A stretch of 64,000 nt of DNA from Cupriavidus pauculus (GTDB lineage Bacteria > Pseudomonadota > Gammaproteobacteria > Burkholderiales > Burkholderiaceae), in NCBI RefSeq assembly GCF_002858765.1, contig NZ_PJRP01000001.1, forward strand, positions 61,972-125,971, in the 5' to 3' direction. The notes below the pieces were generated by a model that searched no databases, was not told the DNA's origin, and was given only the letters and a program-made list of their open reading frames with translations. Positions within the stretch are counted from its first letter, which is position 1, and each line of letters opens with the position of its first letter. The position numbers and the translations under genes were made by a program. Below, piece by piece: positions 1 to 9,186 of this stretch.

Positions 1-456
1 GTACTTCTCGCAGATGCGCGCAAAGCCCGGCACCAGCGTCTTCCACACTTCATCCACATGATGGGGTGCCCGCTCACCCCAGGCACCCGGATCACGCCGT
101 CCCGGCGCGCGGCCATGTGGCACCGCGCGTTCGATGGCGCCGCGCAGTCCGTGCAACGAATCGGGCAGATCCGTGGCCTTGAGCGTGGTGCGCGCAGCCA
201 TCATGCCGCAGCCGATATCGACGCCGACTGCCGCCGGGATGATGGCGCCCTGGGTAGGAATGACCGTGCCAATCGTAGAACCCTTGCCCAGGTGTACGTC
301 CGGCATCACGGCCAGATGGCGAAATACGAACGGCATGCGCGCGGTGTTCTGCAGCTGGCGGCGTGCGTCTTCCTCGACGGGCACGCCGACCGTCCACATT
401 TTGACTGGCTTGCCGTTGGTCAGCGTCATCAATTGGTAATCGGTCTTTTCACTCAT
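1..456 (-). CDS. rtcB: RNA-splicing ligase RtcB, N-terminal part (cut by window edge)
   Basis: An open frame of 152 codons runs from an ATG at 454-456 to the left edge without a stop, so only the N-terminal third of a protein usually about 400 residues long is present. It contains the RtcB hallmarks MPDVHLGKGSTIG and GVDIGCGMMA, including the aspartate, histidine and cysteine that bind manganese in the family. RtcB joins RNA 2',3'-cyclic phosphate or 3'-phosphate ends to 5'-hydroxyl ends using GTP and manganese, in RNA repair. No rtcA or rtcR can be seen because the gene runs off the window. Identification is firm; completeness cannot be judged. Confidence 0.93.
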   Translation of the reverse strand, partial: MSEKTDYQLMTLTNGKPVKMWTVGVPVEEDARRQLQNTARMPFVFRHLAVMPDVHLGKGSTIGTVIPTQGAIIPAAVGVDIGCGMMAARTTLKATDLPDSLHGLRGAIERAVPHGRAPGRRDPGAWGERAPHHVDEVWKTLVPGFARICEKY

Positions 457-620
457 CTTGCATGCTGTCCGTCTCTCGATGCGCGGTGCACCGATTTTTC
501 TCCATATTGGGCCTTAAAGCTGGCCGGGCCGTTCCTCGTCTGAGCCTTCCGCCCAATATCGGGCACCCCGAATCCGGTGCTAGAACAGATACTCGGCGCC
601 GACAGATTGAAGGGGATGCC

Positions 621-953
621 ATGAAACGCCTGCCACTGATGCTTGCCCTCTGGATGGCCCTGCTGCTGGGCGGCTGCTATTACGGCTATCCGCCGCCTGG
701 CCCGGGGCCCACCAGCTACGACCGCTCGTTCTACGCGGCGGCCGACGCAATGCGCGATCAAGGGGTGGCGATCCAGACGCAGGAACCGACCACCGGCAAT
801 ATCACCGGCTACTACGGCAGTACCCCCGTGGCAGCCATGATTCGTCAGCAGTCAGACGGTAGCGTGCGCGTGGAATTCCAGGCGTCCGATTCCCGCGATC
901 CGGGGCTGGTCAACCGCATCACGCAAAGCTATCAACGGCGGATGGGGCGGTAA
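621..953 (+). CDS. Small outer-membrane-type lipoprotein of unknown function
   Basis: The 110-residue product begins with a lipoprotein signal peptide: a positive start (MKR), a hydrophobic stretch, and the lipobox LLGGC at about residues 16-20. A tyrosine/proline/glycine-rich linker (YYGYPPPGPGP) follows. The mature part of about 85 residues has no motif I recognise. The start is supported by the purine-rich AAGGGGAT a few bases upstream. It is divergent from rtcB and separated by about 160 bases, so it probably has its own promoter. A hairpin at 970-997 follows the stop. The lipoprotein call is solid; the function is unknown. Confidence 0.8.
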   Translation: MKRLPLMLALWMALLLGGCYYGYPPPGPGPTSYDRSFYAAADAMRDQGVAIQTQEPTTGNITGYYGSTPVAAMIRQQSDGSVRVEFQASDSRDPGLVNRITQSYQRRMGR

Positions 954-969
954 CGGGGACGGCCGAATG

Positions 970-997
970 GGGCAAATCGGTGCCATCCGGTTTGCCC
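970..997 (+). terminator. Hairpin after the lipoprotein gene (no T tract)
   Basis: GGGCAAA at 970-976 pairs with TTTGCCC at 991-997, and the stem extends inward through CGG/CCG to a six-base loop. It lies 17 bases after the stop at 953. No run of T follows, so it may be a weak terminator or an RNA-stabilising 3' hairpin. Confidence 0.4.
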
Positions 998-1418
998 ATA
1001 ATCGCTACCCCTACCCTTGAGGGATTTTGCCGGCACGCGCATTTTCTTAATATGTCAGCCTCGAACAATGCCACGTCGTGGCTTGCCAGGCGTACTCGAA
1101 GAAGTACCCTGCAATAAAAGCATATGAAATCTGGTCATCCGGTCGCAGCGATTCCCCGCCTTTTCTTTTCCCCTTTTTCTTCTGCCACGTCACGCCACCG
1201 GCAAAAGCCCTTCGGCAACCGATAGGGCTACGAATCTCGATCCCCGCAACTGAGGGCATTTGCCTCCGGCCATCACCGGACCAGTAATGCCGTTGTCCGC
1301 GCGCCGGTTCAAACCGGTGTGAATGCGCCGTTATCCAGTTAGATGACTGGCATGACGGGGCATGTGCTTGCGGGCGGCTTCCATTGGCAGCCGTTACCGC
1401 GTACCAATCGTTCATAGC
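998..1418. other. Non-coding gap before the acyltransferase gene
   Basis: No convincing gene is visible in these 420 bases. The only notable composition is a pyrimidine-rich tract at about 1158-1190 on the plus strand. Reading frames here lack recognisable domains and ribosome binding sites. The promoter of the downstream acyltransferase gene presumably lies here, but no clear -35/-10 pair was found. Confidence 0.5.
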
Positions 1419-3455
1419 ATGTCAGTCCAAGTATTATCGAATCAACCGGCCAGTCTCGCCGGACAACGGGATCATGTCTGGGCGCTGGACTATCGGCCCG
1501 ACATCGACGGAATGCGCGCACTGGCCATTCTGGCGGTGGTCGGATTCCACGCATTTCCGGGCCTGCTTCCCGGCGGTTTTGCCGGTGTGGATATTTTCTT
1601 TGTCATATCCGGCTACCTGATCACCCGGCACATTCTCAAGGATATCGAGGATGGGCGGTACAGCACCGCCAGGTTCTACGCCAAGCGCGTCAAGCGCATT
1701 TTCCCCGCCCTGATTGCCGTACTGGCTGCATCGGCCGCCCTGGGCTGGCTCATCCTCACCCCCGAGGAATATGAATCGCTTGGCCGGCATATGATCGCGG
1801 GCGCCGGCTTTTTTGCGAATATCCAGAACTGGAAGGAATCCGGTTATTTTGATCGCGCGGCCGACACCAAGCCGCTGCTTCATTTGTGGTCATTGGGCGT
1901 CGAGGAGCAGTTCTATATTGTCTGGCCGTTGATCCTGACGGTGCTGTCGCGCAAACGCGGCTGGCTGGGCAAAGGCATGGTCGCCCTGATCGTGCTGTCG
2001 CTCGCGTTCAGCATGGTGACGGTCTATCGCGACGTCACGGCAGATTTCTATTCGCCCCTCACTCGATTCTGGGAACTGGCCCTTGGCGCCTTGCTGGCCC
2101 ATGTCACGCTGCGCCGACCCGCGTTTGCCGCTGCACACCGGCGTTTGCTCGCGTGGATCGGCGCGGCGCTGATTCTGGCCGCCGTTGCCGGCCTGCGGCC
2201 CGAGTTCGCATTCCCCGGGGCCTGGGCTCTCTTGCCGACCGTCGGTGTGGCACTGCTGATTTTGAGCGGCACCAAGGCGCCGTTCAATCGACACATCCTG
2301 GCCGCCCGGCCCGTTGTCTGGATTGGCCTGATCAGCTATCCCCTCTATCTGTGGCATTGGCCACTGTTTGCCCTGGCGCGTATCCTGCATGGCGCAACAC
2401 CGACCGCGGAAGCGAGAATCTGGGCCATCGCTGCCAGCATTGCACTGGCCTGGGCAACCTGGCGATTCATCGAGCGGCCCGTCAGGAATAGCCGGGGAAC
2501 AGGCGCAGAGTGGGTAATTGGCGGATTGTGCCTGGCCATGGTCGCGATAATCGCGGTGGGCGTGGTCATCAAGAAGAAGGATGGCTTTGCGGGACGCCTG
2601 GATGGCCTGGTGAACGGCGACCTGAGTACCCTGACCCTTGGGATTGAATTCGGACACTATCGCAACGAATGTGGCGTGCCTGCCGAACATGCAAAAAGCC
2701 TGGCCTTCTGCCTGACAAGCGGGCAAGGCGCACCAGCTTTCGCGGTATTGGGCGACAGCAAGGCACAGGCGCTCTATTTTGGTCTGGCCAATGAAATGGC
2801 GTCCGACGCGCCCGGGGTGCTGATTGGCTCCTTTGTCGCGCCCGGCGCCGATGATTCTGTCACCGAGAGCAAGCAGGCGGCGGTACACGCGGCCCTGCAG
2901 TCCGTCCTGGATTCCCCTTCGATCAAGTTGATTATCTGGGCAGTGGCGTTGCGGCACACCTTTCCCGCGGACGAAGACGGATTTGTGCGCGGGAATCCGC
3001 CGATCAACGCGCTGCTATCGGCCTATGGCGATGCGGTACGGAAGGCAGAGGCTGCTGGCAAGCGCGTGATATTCGTGATCGATAATCCGACGCTGCCCGA
3101 CCCGAGAAACTGCGTTTCGGGAGGATTGACGTCGAGCCCGCTCCTCAACCGGGTTTTCTGGCGATATCAGAACCCTCGGTGTGCGGCCAGCCACGCCGAA
3201 CATATTGCCGGGACGGCCCCCTACCGGCACTTTGTGGACGAACTCGGCCGCCGTAATCCAGGCCTTTCGGTCTACGATCCGACGCCGCTGCTCTGTGACA
3301 CGCAAAAAGACCAGTGCAATATCATGCAGGGCGGCAATTTCCTATACAGCTACTCCGACCACCTCTCGTATTACTCGAGTTCGATGATTGCCAGGGACAT
3401 GGCGCCGGACATCCGGAAACTGATTGCAAGCGCCGCGCCAATGGCGCGCCGTTAG
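1419..3455 (+). CDS. OafA-type membrane acyltransferase with C-terminal SGNH domain
   Basis: The 678-residue protein has the layout of OafA/YrhL O-acyltransferases. The N-terminal acyltransferase-3 part (about residues 20-370, about ten membrane segments) contains DYRPDIDGMRALAILAVV, FFVISGYLI, HLWSLGVEEQFYIVWPL and SYPLYLWHWPLF. A periplasmic SGNH-hydrolase-like domain follows, with a GDS block (VLGDSK) and a C-terminal SDH block (YSDHLSYYSS). Such proteins acetylate O-antigen, capsule or other envelope glycans. The ATG at 1419 was chosen over one 57 bases upstream because it directly precedes the conserved N-terminus. No polysaccharide genes are adjacent, so the substrate is unknown. Confidence 0.9.
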   Translation: MSVQVLSNQPASLAGQRDHVWALDYRPDIDGMRALAILAVVGFHAFPGLLPGGFAGVDIFFVISGYLITRHILKDIEDGRYSTARFYAKRVKRIFPALIAVLAASAALGWLILTPEEYESLGRHMIAGAGFFANIQNWKESGYFDRAADTKPLLHLWSLGVEEQFYIVWPLILTVLSRKRGWLGKGMVALIVLSLAFSMVTVYRDVTADFYSPLTRFWELALGALLAHVTLRRPAFAAAHRRLLAWIGAALILAAVAGLRPEFAFPGAWALLPTVGVALLILSGTKAPFNRHILAARPVVWIGLISYPLYLWHWPLFALARILHGATPTAEARIWAIAASIALAWATWRFIERPVRNSRGTGAEWVIGGLCLAMVAIIAVGVVIKKKDGFAGRLDGLVNGDLSTLTLGIEFGHYRNECGVPAEHAKSLAFCLTSGQGAPAFAVLGDSKAQALYFGLANEMASDAPGVLIGSFVAPGADDSVTESKQAAVHAALQSVLDSPSIKLIIWAVALRHTFPADEDGFVRGNPPINALLSAYGDAVRKAEAAGKRVIFVIDNPTLPDPRNCVSGGLTSSPLLNRVFWRYQNPRCAASHAEHIAGTAPYRHFVDELGRRNPGLSVYDPTPLLCDTQKDQCNIMQGGNFLYSYSDHLSYYSSSMIARDMAPDIRKLIASAAPMARR

Positions 3456-3576
3456 CGGGACAGGCGGCTGAATCACCGATGCCACAAAGGACGGTCTGGC
3501 TGCCATATCCGGCGGGCGGACCACGTCGGCATCGGACTATTGGCCCGTTCTTGACTGACTGCAGGTGGAAAAATCT

Positions 3577-3652
3577 TGGCGCGCCCGGCTGGGATCGAAC
3601 CAGCAACCCCTGCCTTCGGAGGGCAGTACTCTATCCATTGAGCTACGGGCGC
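3577..3652 (-). tRNA. tRNA-Arg (anticodon CCG)
   Basis: The minus strand folds as a complete 76-base tRNA. The acceptor GCGCCCG (3646-3652) pairs with CGGGCGC. The anticodon arm CTGCC-CTCCGAA-GGCAG gives anticodon CCG, reading CGG arginine codons. The T arm is GCTGG-TTCGATC-CCAGC. The discriminator base is G, and the 3' CCA (3577-3579) is encoded in the DNA. It stands alone between the acyltransferase and cytochrome genes. Confidence 0.97.
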
Positions 3653-3973
3653 GATGTGAGCTGCATTGACAACGGCGAGTGCCGGCGTCGGAAAGTCGCA
3701 TAGGATACCCGAGTTGTCCGTGGCCGTCCATGCGGGATGCGCCGGGGGCCGTCAAACCCGGGTTTTCACAGGTCTCTGAGCCGTCGCTTTTGGCCCCGTG
3801 GGCCGAGTCTTGGGTCTATAATCGGCAGCTATTTGCGTCGTACCAGAGACGTAGCGGGGCAGGAGACGCCCCGGACGCATAGACCGACAGATTCATCCCC
3901 GAAGACAGGGCCAGACAAGCAAGCCGCCCCCACGTGCTGTGCAATAGGTTTCCCGCAAAATCGAGAGTTCTGT
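3653..3973. other. Intergenic region upstream of the cytochrome c gene
   Basis: No gene is supported in these 321 bases. On the plus strand there is a perfect -10 hexamer TATAAT at 3817-3822, about 150 bases upstream of the cytochrome start, but no good -35 at the right distance. The cytochrome transcript may begin near 3830. The tRNA promoter must also lie here, on the minus strand. Confidence 0.35.
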
Positions 3974-4864
3974 ATGAGTGACGTCCATCAAAACGACCAC
4001 CACGAGTCGCCAATCAAGACCCCTAAGCAGCTTATCGCTGTTGTGATCGCCGCCTTTCTGGTGCCGATTATCGTCATCATTCTGCTGGTCAATTTTGTCG
4101 GACACGGCACCCGCGAGGGCGCCGGCTCCACCCAGAGCGTGGAAGCGGTGAACAGCCGTATCGCGCCGGTGGCGTCACTCGAAATCAAAGACCCCAATGC
4201 GCCGCGCGTCTTCAAGACGGGCGAGCAGGTCTACAAGGAAGTTTGTGCCGCGTGCCACGCCACCGGTGCGGCCGGTGCGCCGAAGTACGGCACGGCCGGC
4301 GACTGGACGGCCCGGATCGGCCAAGGCTTTGACGGCCTGCTGAAGTCGGTGCTGAACGGCAAGGGTGCGATGCCGGCCCGCGCTGGCACGTCGCCGGACG
4401 ATCTCAGCGATTACGAACTGGCCCGCGCCGTGGTCTACATGGCCGATGCCGGCGGCGCCAAGTTCCCCGAGCCAGCCGCCCCGGCCCAGGGCGCCACCGC
4501 CCAGGCTGCGGCTTCGGCTCCCGAAACGCCTGCAGCACCGGCGGCGGCAGCGCCTGCACCTGCCGCGGCAGCAGCGCCTGCCCCGGCAGCCGGTGCACCC
4601 GCCGCTGCGCCGGCCGCTGCGTCCGCAGACACGGGCAAGAAGGTCTACGAGCAGGTTTGCGCCGCATGCCACGCGGCCGGCGTGGCCGGTGCGCCGAAGT
4701 TCGGCGACAAGGCTGCCTGGGCCCCGCGCCTCAAGGAAGGCATGGACGTGGTTCACAACTACGCGCTCAAGGGCAAAGGCGTGATGCCGCCCAAGGGTGG
4801 CTACGCCGGCCCGGACGCGGATGTCATCGCAGCGTCCGACTACATGGCCAACGCAGCAAAATAG
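3974..4864 (+). CDS. Membrane-anchored dihaem class I cytochrome c (c5-like repeats)
   Basis: The 296-residue protein has one N-terminal membrane segment (about residues 20-42) and then two homologous cytochrome c domains. Each has a CAACH haem-binding motif (residues 91-95 and about 229-233) with downstream methionine ligand candidates. The domains are joined by a flexible linker of almost only alanine and proline (about residues 165-220). The two haem segments are closely similar (VCAACHATGAAGAPKYG and VCAACHAAGVAGAPKFG), which suggests internal duplication. The likely role is periplasmic electron transfer between membrane complexes, for example to a terminal oxidase. The ATG at 3974 was chosen because it directly precedes a short polar N-terminus and the anchor. 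A terminator follows at 4925. Confidence 0.92.
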   Translation: MSDVHQNDHHESPIKTPKQLIAVVIAAFLVPIIVIILLVNFVGHGTREGAGSTQSVEAVNSRIAPVASLEIKDPNAPRVFKTGEQVYKEVCAACHATGAAGAPKYGTAGDWTARIGQGFDGLLKSVLNGKGAMPARAGTSPDDLSDYELARAVVYMADAGGAKFPEPAAPAQGATAQAAASAPETPAAPAAAAPAPAAAAAPAPAAGAPAAAPAAASADTGKKVYEQVCAACHAAGVAGAPKFGDKAAWAPRLKEGMDVVHNYALKGKGVMPPKGGYAGPDADVIAASDYMANAAK

Positions 4865-4924
4865 GCGCCGGACCAGGCCGGACACAAGGTCCGAAGCGGG
4901 GCCCGATACAAGGCTGACGCCCAG

Positions 4925-4956
4925 CAAAAAGCCCGCGATCGATTCGCGGGCTTTTT
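4925..4956. terminator. Bidirectional terminator between cytochrome c and hemN
   Basis: AAAAAGCCCGCGA pairs with TCGCGGGCTTTTT around a four-base loop. There is a T run on the plus strand and, because the A run precedes the stem, one on the minus strand too. It sits between the convergent ends of the cytochrome gene and hemN and can serve both. Confidence 0.92.
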
Positions 4957-4978
4957 CGTTTCGGGCGTCGCTGCAGCG

Positions 4979-6448
4979 CTAGACCACGCGCGAATAGCGA
5001 ACCAGCGGTATCACCTTGGCATCGTTGGCGGTGTTCGGCGCCGGTTGCGGCCGGGTGGCGTCATCGCGCAGGTAGCGGTCGAACACCATGGCCACGCGGC
5101 GTACCAGCAGGCGTCCCAGTTCGGTAATGTCGATGCGGGCCGGCGTGCGGCGTACCAGGTTGTCCACGGCCAGCTTGTCCAGGTCGGCCAGTTCGGCGGC
5201 GAAGGTGGCGGCGAAGTCGATGCCGTAGGTCTTTTCCACCTCGGCGAGGTCGAGCGTGCCATTGCACATCAGCGCGCCAATGATGGCCTTGCGCATATGA
5301 TCGTCGGCGGACATCTCAAAACCGCGAACGACCGGCAGGCGCCCGACATCGATCGCGGCGTAGTACTCGTCCGTGGCGCGGGCGTTCTGCACGTAGTGAC
5401 CGGCCACGGCGCCAATGGCGGACACCCCCAGGCCAACCTGGTCGTAGCCGGCATGCGTGGCATAGCCCTGGAAATTGCGCTGCAGTCGGCCTTCGCGCTG
5501 GGCCACGGCCAGGTCGTCCTCGGGCAGCGCAAAGTGATCCATGCCGATGTAGACATAGCCGGCAGCGGTCAGGCGTTCGATCGTCGACACCAGGATGTCG
5601 AGCTTCTCGGCGGCCGGCGGCAGTGTTGCGGCGTCGATACGGCGTTGCGGCTTGAACACGTGCGGCAGGTGCGCGTAGCTGTAGACCGACAGCCGGTTCG
5701 GCCGCAGCTCAAGCACCTTCTCGATCGTCTTGCCAAAGCGCGCGGTGGTCTGGTGCGGCAAGCCATAGATCAGGTCCACGCTGACCGACTGGAATCCCAG
5801 GCGCCGCGCCGCCAGCACCACGGCACGCGTTTCTTCATACGACTGCACGCGGTGGACGGCTTCCTGCACCTCGGGATCGAAATCCTGCACACCCAGGCTG
5901 ATCCGGTTGAAGCCCAGTTCGGCCAGCAAGTCCATGCGCGCGTCGGTGACACGACGCGGATCGATCTCGATCGAATGTTCGCCCTCGGGCAGCAGCACGA
6001 AGTGCTCGTGAAGCGCCGCCATCACCCGGCGCATCTCATCGGGATCCAGGAAGGTTGGCGTGCCACCGCCCCAGTGCGACTGCATCACGCCCCGCCGTTC
6101 ACCCAGCCGGCCGGCGACCATCGCCATTTCGCGCGACAGGTAATCCACATACTGCGCGCTGCGGCTGTGATCCTTGGTGATGATCTTGTTGCAGCCGCAG
6201 TAGTAGCAGATGTTCTCGCAGAACGGGATATGGAGATACAGCGATAGTGGGGCCGGGGAATCGGCCCGGCAGGCCTGCAACGCGGTCTGGTAGCCGCCGT
6301 CGCCGACTTCGTTGTGGAACCGGTCGGCGGTGGGATAGGAGGTATAGCGGGGGCCGTTGCCGTCGATACGGCCGGCTAGGCTGCGGAAATCGGCAAGCGC
6401 GCGGCGGTTGAAGGCCGTGCCGGCGACGTCTGAAATGGGGGCGGACAT
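4979..6448 (-). CDS. hemN: Oxygen-independent coproporphyrinogen III oxidase
   Basis: HemN converts coproporphyrinogen III to protoporphyrinogen IX under low oxygen, using two S-adenosylmethionines and a [4Fe-4S] cluster. The 489-residue protein has the radical-SAM cysteines in [14 protein letters not shown] (C77, C81, C84), the preceding PRYTSYPTA motif, and the HemN C-terminal domain. Length matches the family. The ATG at 6448 was preferred to one 60 bases upstream because it starts the family-typical N-terminus and leaves room for the regulatory region. A perfect FNR/Anr box lies about 70 bases upstream, which fits anaerobic induction. It shares a terminator with the convergent cytochrome gene. 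Confidence 0.97.
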   Translation of the reverse strand: MSAPISDVAGTAFNRRALADFRSLAGRIDGNGPRYTSYPTADRFHNEVGDGGYQTALQACRADSPAPLSLYLHIPFCENICYYCGCNKIITKDHSRSAQYVDYLSREMAMVAGRLGERRGVMQSHWGGGTPTFLDPDEMRRVMAALHEHFVLLPEGEHSIEIDPRRVTDARMDLLAELGFNRISLGVQDFDPEVQEAVHRVQSYEETRAVVLAARRLGFQSVSVDLIYGLPHQTTARFGKTIEKVLELRPNRLSVYSYAHLPHVFKPQRRIDAATLPPAAEKLDILVSTIERLTAAGYVYIGMDHFALPEDDLAVAQREGRLQRNFQGYATHAGYDQVGLGVSAIGAVAGHYVQNARATDEYYAAIDVGRLPVVRGFEMSADDHMRKAIIGALMCNGTLDLAEVEKTYGIDFAATFAAELADLDKLAVDNLVRRTPARIDITELGRLLVRRVAMVFDRYLRDDATRPQPAPNTANDAKVIPLVRYSRVV

Positions 6449-6510
6449 GCGGAGACTCGATTTGTGGGCGGAATGACGATCGATGCTATGCCTCACCCGG
6501 TGCGACAACC

Positions 6511-6524
6511 TTGATGCGCATCAA
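6511..6524. promoter_or_regulatory. FNR/Anr box upstream of hemN
   Basis: TTGATGCGCATCAA is a perfect inverted repeat matching the FNR consensus TTGAT-N4-ATCAA. Its centre is about 69 bases from the hemN start and about 172 bases from the divergent binding-protein gene. FNR-type control of hemN is established in several proteobacteria; that it acts on hemN here is inference from position. Confidence 0.85.
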
Positions 6525-6689
6525 GATCACGGCGACCCTACACCTGCCAGCCCCGCCAACGGGGGGCCTCATGTCTGGCAAAAGTCACGGAAGCGTCATG
6601 AAGGGCCGATAGTCTCGGGCCCGGCTCTCGAAGTCCCGCCTGTATTCGCTTTCCGCCGCACATCCCGTTCATCCGACTCTTCCACTGCC

Positions 6690-7862
6690 ATGCGCCCTGC
6701 CTTGCCGCAGTCGACCCTCGCGTGTCCGCCCGCTCCCACGGGCCGCCGCCGCGCCTTGCAGATGCTTGGCGCCCTGACTTCCGCCGCCGTACTGCCCGCC
6801 TTGGCGCAGCCGGCCGGCCAAGTGCTGCGCCGGCAGCTTGTGGTGGGCCACCTGGTGGACCGCGTGGGGCCGCAGGCTGACCAGGCGCGCGATTACCTGG
6901 CGGGCGCTAAGGTGATGTTTGATGCCTTCAACGCGTCGCCGGCCAGCAACGGCGGCCTGCGCATCGTCCACATGGTGCGCGACGCGGACGCGTCGAACCC
7001 GCGCGCCGCCGCCGCACAGGCCGTGGCGCTGATCGACAACGAACGTGCCGAGGTACTGTTCGGGCCCAGTGACAGCCTGCTGCCCACGCTCGCGGGCTCC
7101 GCCGACCTGACACGGCGCGGCGTACAGATCGTGGCGCCGTTGTCGGGGCTAGCCCTGAGCGCCGACAACGTGTGGTTCACGCGCGCCGACTACCAGGCGG
7201 AGCTTGACGCCGCCGTGCATCAGTTGCGCAGCTACGGGCTGACCGGCATCTCGCTGGCGGTGTCGCCCGACTTCGCGGCCGGCACGCTCGGCGTCGGTAC
7301 GCCATGGCTGGCTCGTCTGGAGAAGGACATCTCGACGCGTGCGGTGGCCCTGACCGGCAATTTCGACGACAGCGCACGGCGCATTGCCGCCGCGCGGCCC
7401 GGCGCCGTGATCGTCGCCGGCGACACGCTGGCCTATGGCAGCCTGGGCCGCGCGCTGGCGGCGCAGAACTGGTATGGCTTTCTGGTGGGGCTTTCGGCGG
7501 TCAGCCCGTCATCGGCGCGCGAGATCCTGGGCGCCAACTACGCAGGCGGCATGGTCGTGACCCAGATCGCGCCGGGGCCGCAGGAATCGACGCTGCGCGT
7601 GGTGAAGGAACACGTGGCCCGCATGAAGCAGTACCTAGACGAGCCGCCCTCGCCCGCCACGCTGGCCGGCTATATCGGCGCGGCCTGGCTGGTGCGCGCG
7701 GCCGCCGGCATGAAGGCGTCGGGCACGGCCGAATTGCGGCGCGCGCTGCAGGCCCGCATCGACGTGGGTGATTTCACGCTGGACTTCACGCGCAGCCTGC
7801 GTGGTTCGCAGTACGTACAGCTGGCGGCCATCGGCAAGAGCGGCCTGCCACAGCGCGCCTAA
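6690..7862 (+). CDS. Periplasmic binding protein, Leu/Ile/Val-receptor fold
   Basis: The 390-residue protein has an N-terminal export signal with consecutive arginines (RRRALQMLGALTSAAVLPALA), possibly of Tat type. Its body has the type I periplasmic binding protein fold of ABC amino-acid receptors: AGAKVMFDAFNA, a segment resembling the nucleotide-free Leu-binding site (EVLFGPSDSLLPTL), and NYAGGMVVTQIAPGP near the C-terminus. No permease or ATPase genes adjoin it. It faces a two-component system end to end, so it might be an orphan receptor or sensor component; this is inference. The start at 6690 precedes the signal sequence, without a clear ribosome binding site. Confidence 0.78.
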   Translation: MRPALPQSTLACPPAPTGRRRALQMLGALTSAAVLPALAQPAGQVLRRQLVVGHLVDRVGPQADQARDYLAGAKVMFDAFNASPASNGGLRIVHMVRDADASNPRAAAAQAVALIDNERAEVLFGPSDSLLPTLAGSADLTRRGVQIVAPLSGLALSADNVWFTRADYQAELDAAVHQLRSYGLTGISLAVSPDFAAGTLGVGTPWLARLEKDISTRAVALTGNFDDSARRIAAARPGAVIVAGDTLAYGSLGRALAAQNWYGFLVGLSAVSPSSAREILGANYAGGMVVTQIAPGPQESTLRVVKEHVARMKQYLDEPPSPATLAGYIGAAWLVRAAAGMKASGTAELRRALQARIDVGDFTLDFTRSLRGSQYVQLAAIGKSGLPQRA

Positions 7863-7883
7863 GGGCGTGCCGGAGCATCGTGG

Positions 7884-9182
7884 TCAGGCGCGCGGCAGCG
7901 TGATGCTGACGCGCAGGCCACCTTCCACCCGGTTGGTCAGCTTCAATTCGCCGCCGTGGCGCGCCACGATATCGGCGGTTATCGACAGGCCCATGCCCAC
8001 GCCACCCGTTGCGCGGCTGCGCGACGACTCCAGCCGATAGAATGGCTCCAGCACGCGCTGCAATTCGGCCGGCGGAATGCCGGGGCCGTTGTCGCAGACA
8101 TCGATCGATACGCGTTCGGGGCTGTCGGTCAGGATGATGTGCGCGGCGCCGCCATAGCGGTGCGCGTTTTCCACCAGGTTGACCACGGCGCGCCGCAGTT
8201 CGGTCGGATAGGCCAGCAGCGGCGCCGCTTCGCCAGACAGGCGTACGTCCTGCCCGATTTCCTGGGCGTCGTCGACCACCGCCTGCAGCAGCGCCAGCAC
8301 GTCCACGCGTTGGCGCGGGCCGGTGCCGTCGTCGCGCTCGCGCAGGTAATAGAGCGTGGCGTCGATCAGGCCGTTCATCTCGGCCAGATCCTGGCGCAGG
8401 CGATAGCGCACGTCGTTGTCCTCGATGCGTTCGATACGCAGGCTCATGCGCGTCAGTGGCGTGCGCAGGTCATGCGACACCGCTGCCAGGAAGCGCGATT
8501 GTTGCGCCAGCTGGGTACGGATGCGCTGCTGCATCAGGTTCAGCGCGTGCGTGGCATCGCGCGCTTCGGCGGGTCCCGTGTCCTCGTCCAGCGGCGGCGC
8601 GTGCACGTCTTGCGCCAGGCGGTTCGCACCGCTGGCTAGTTGCTGCACCGGCCTCGCCAGCAGGCGTGCGCCCACCCATGACGCGATGAGGATGGCCGCA
8701 AGCTGGAAGATCAGGCCCAGATGTGGCGGCCAGATGCCACGGATATGAAAGCCCTTCGGCGGCCCGGGCGGGCGATCGAACGGCCGGCGTTCGCCAAATG
8801 CCTCGGGGCGCAGCGGCGGGCCATCGAAATCGAATGGTTCATTGCCGCGCATGCCCGGCGGCGGCCCAGGCGGATGGTCGGGCACGAAGACGCCTTCGAG
8901 CGGGTGCGGCGGCGGCCCGTTGGGTAGCAACTGGGCCGCCGCCTCGGCATCGGAAGCGGCGCGGCGCATGCGCTCCATGTAACGTTCCGAGCCAGGGCGC
9001 GGAAACACGCTTTCGATCACCGTCACACCCAGCACGTGCACGGCCAGCATGATCGCGGTCATCACAAAGAACAACCGCATGAACATCGAATTGAACCGGC
9101 GGCGTCGGGCCGGTTCGGCGGCGCGCGGTTCGGGCCGCATCGCCGAAGCACCGCCGGCGGACGGCGGAATCGCAGCAGCCAT
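7884..9182 (-). CDS. Sensor histidine kinase, EnvZ/RstB-like
   Basis: The 432-residue protein has two membrane segments (about 35-56 and 153-175) bracketing a periplasmic loop of about 95 residues that is extremely rich in proline and glycine. HAMP, dimerisation and ATPase domains follow. The phosphorylated histidine is H236 in AVSHDLRTPLTRM. The N box (VVNLVENAHRYGG), G1 (DNGPGIPP) and G2 (GGVGMGLSI) are intact. It starts four bases after the stop of the response regulator gene and is surely cotranscribed with it. The signal it senses is unknown. The loop composition suggests a disordered sensor rather than a PAS or Cache fold. Confidence 0.93.
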   Translation of the reverse strand: MAAAIPPSAGGASAMRPEPRAAEPARRRRFNSMFMRLFFVMTAIMLAVHVLGVTVIESVFPRPGSERYMERMRRAASDAEAAAQLLPNGPPPHPLEGVFVPDHPPGPPPGMRGNEPFDFDGPPLRPEAFGERRPFDRPPGPPKGFHIRGIWPPHLGLIFQLAAILIASWVGARLLARPVQQLASGANRLAQDVHAPPLDEDTGPAEARDATHALNLMQQRIRTQLAQQSRFLAAVSHDLRTPLTRMSLRIERIEDNDVRYRLRQDLAEMNGLIDATLYYLRERDDGTGPRQRVDVLALLQAVVDDAQEIGQDVRLSGEAAPLLAYPTELRRAVVNLVENAHRYGGAAHIILTDSPERVSIDVCDNGPGIPPAELQRVLEPFYRLESSRSRATGGVGMGLSITADIVARHGGELKLTNRVEGGLRVSITLPRA

Positions 9183-9186
9183 GCCG

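Noticed and set aside
1157..1190. Pyrimidine tract as a terminator
   Set aside because: No stem precedes it and no gene end is close enough; treated as simple composition bias.
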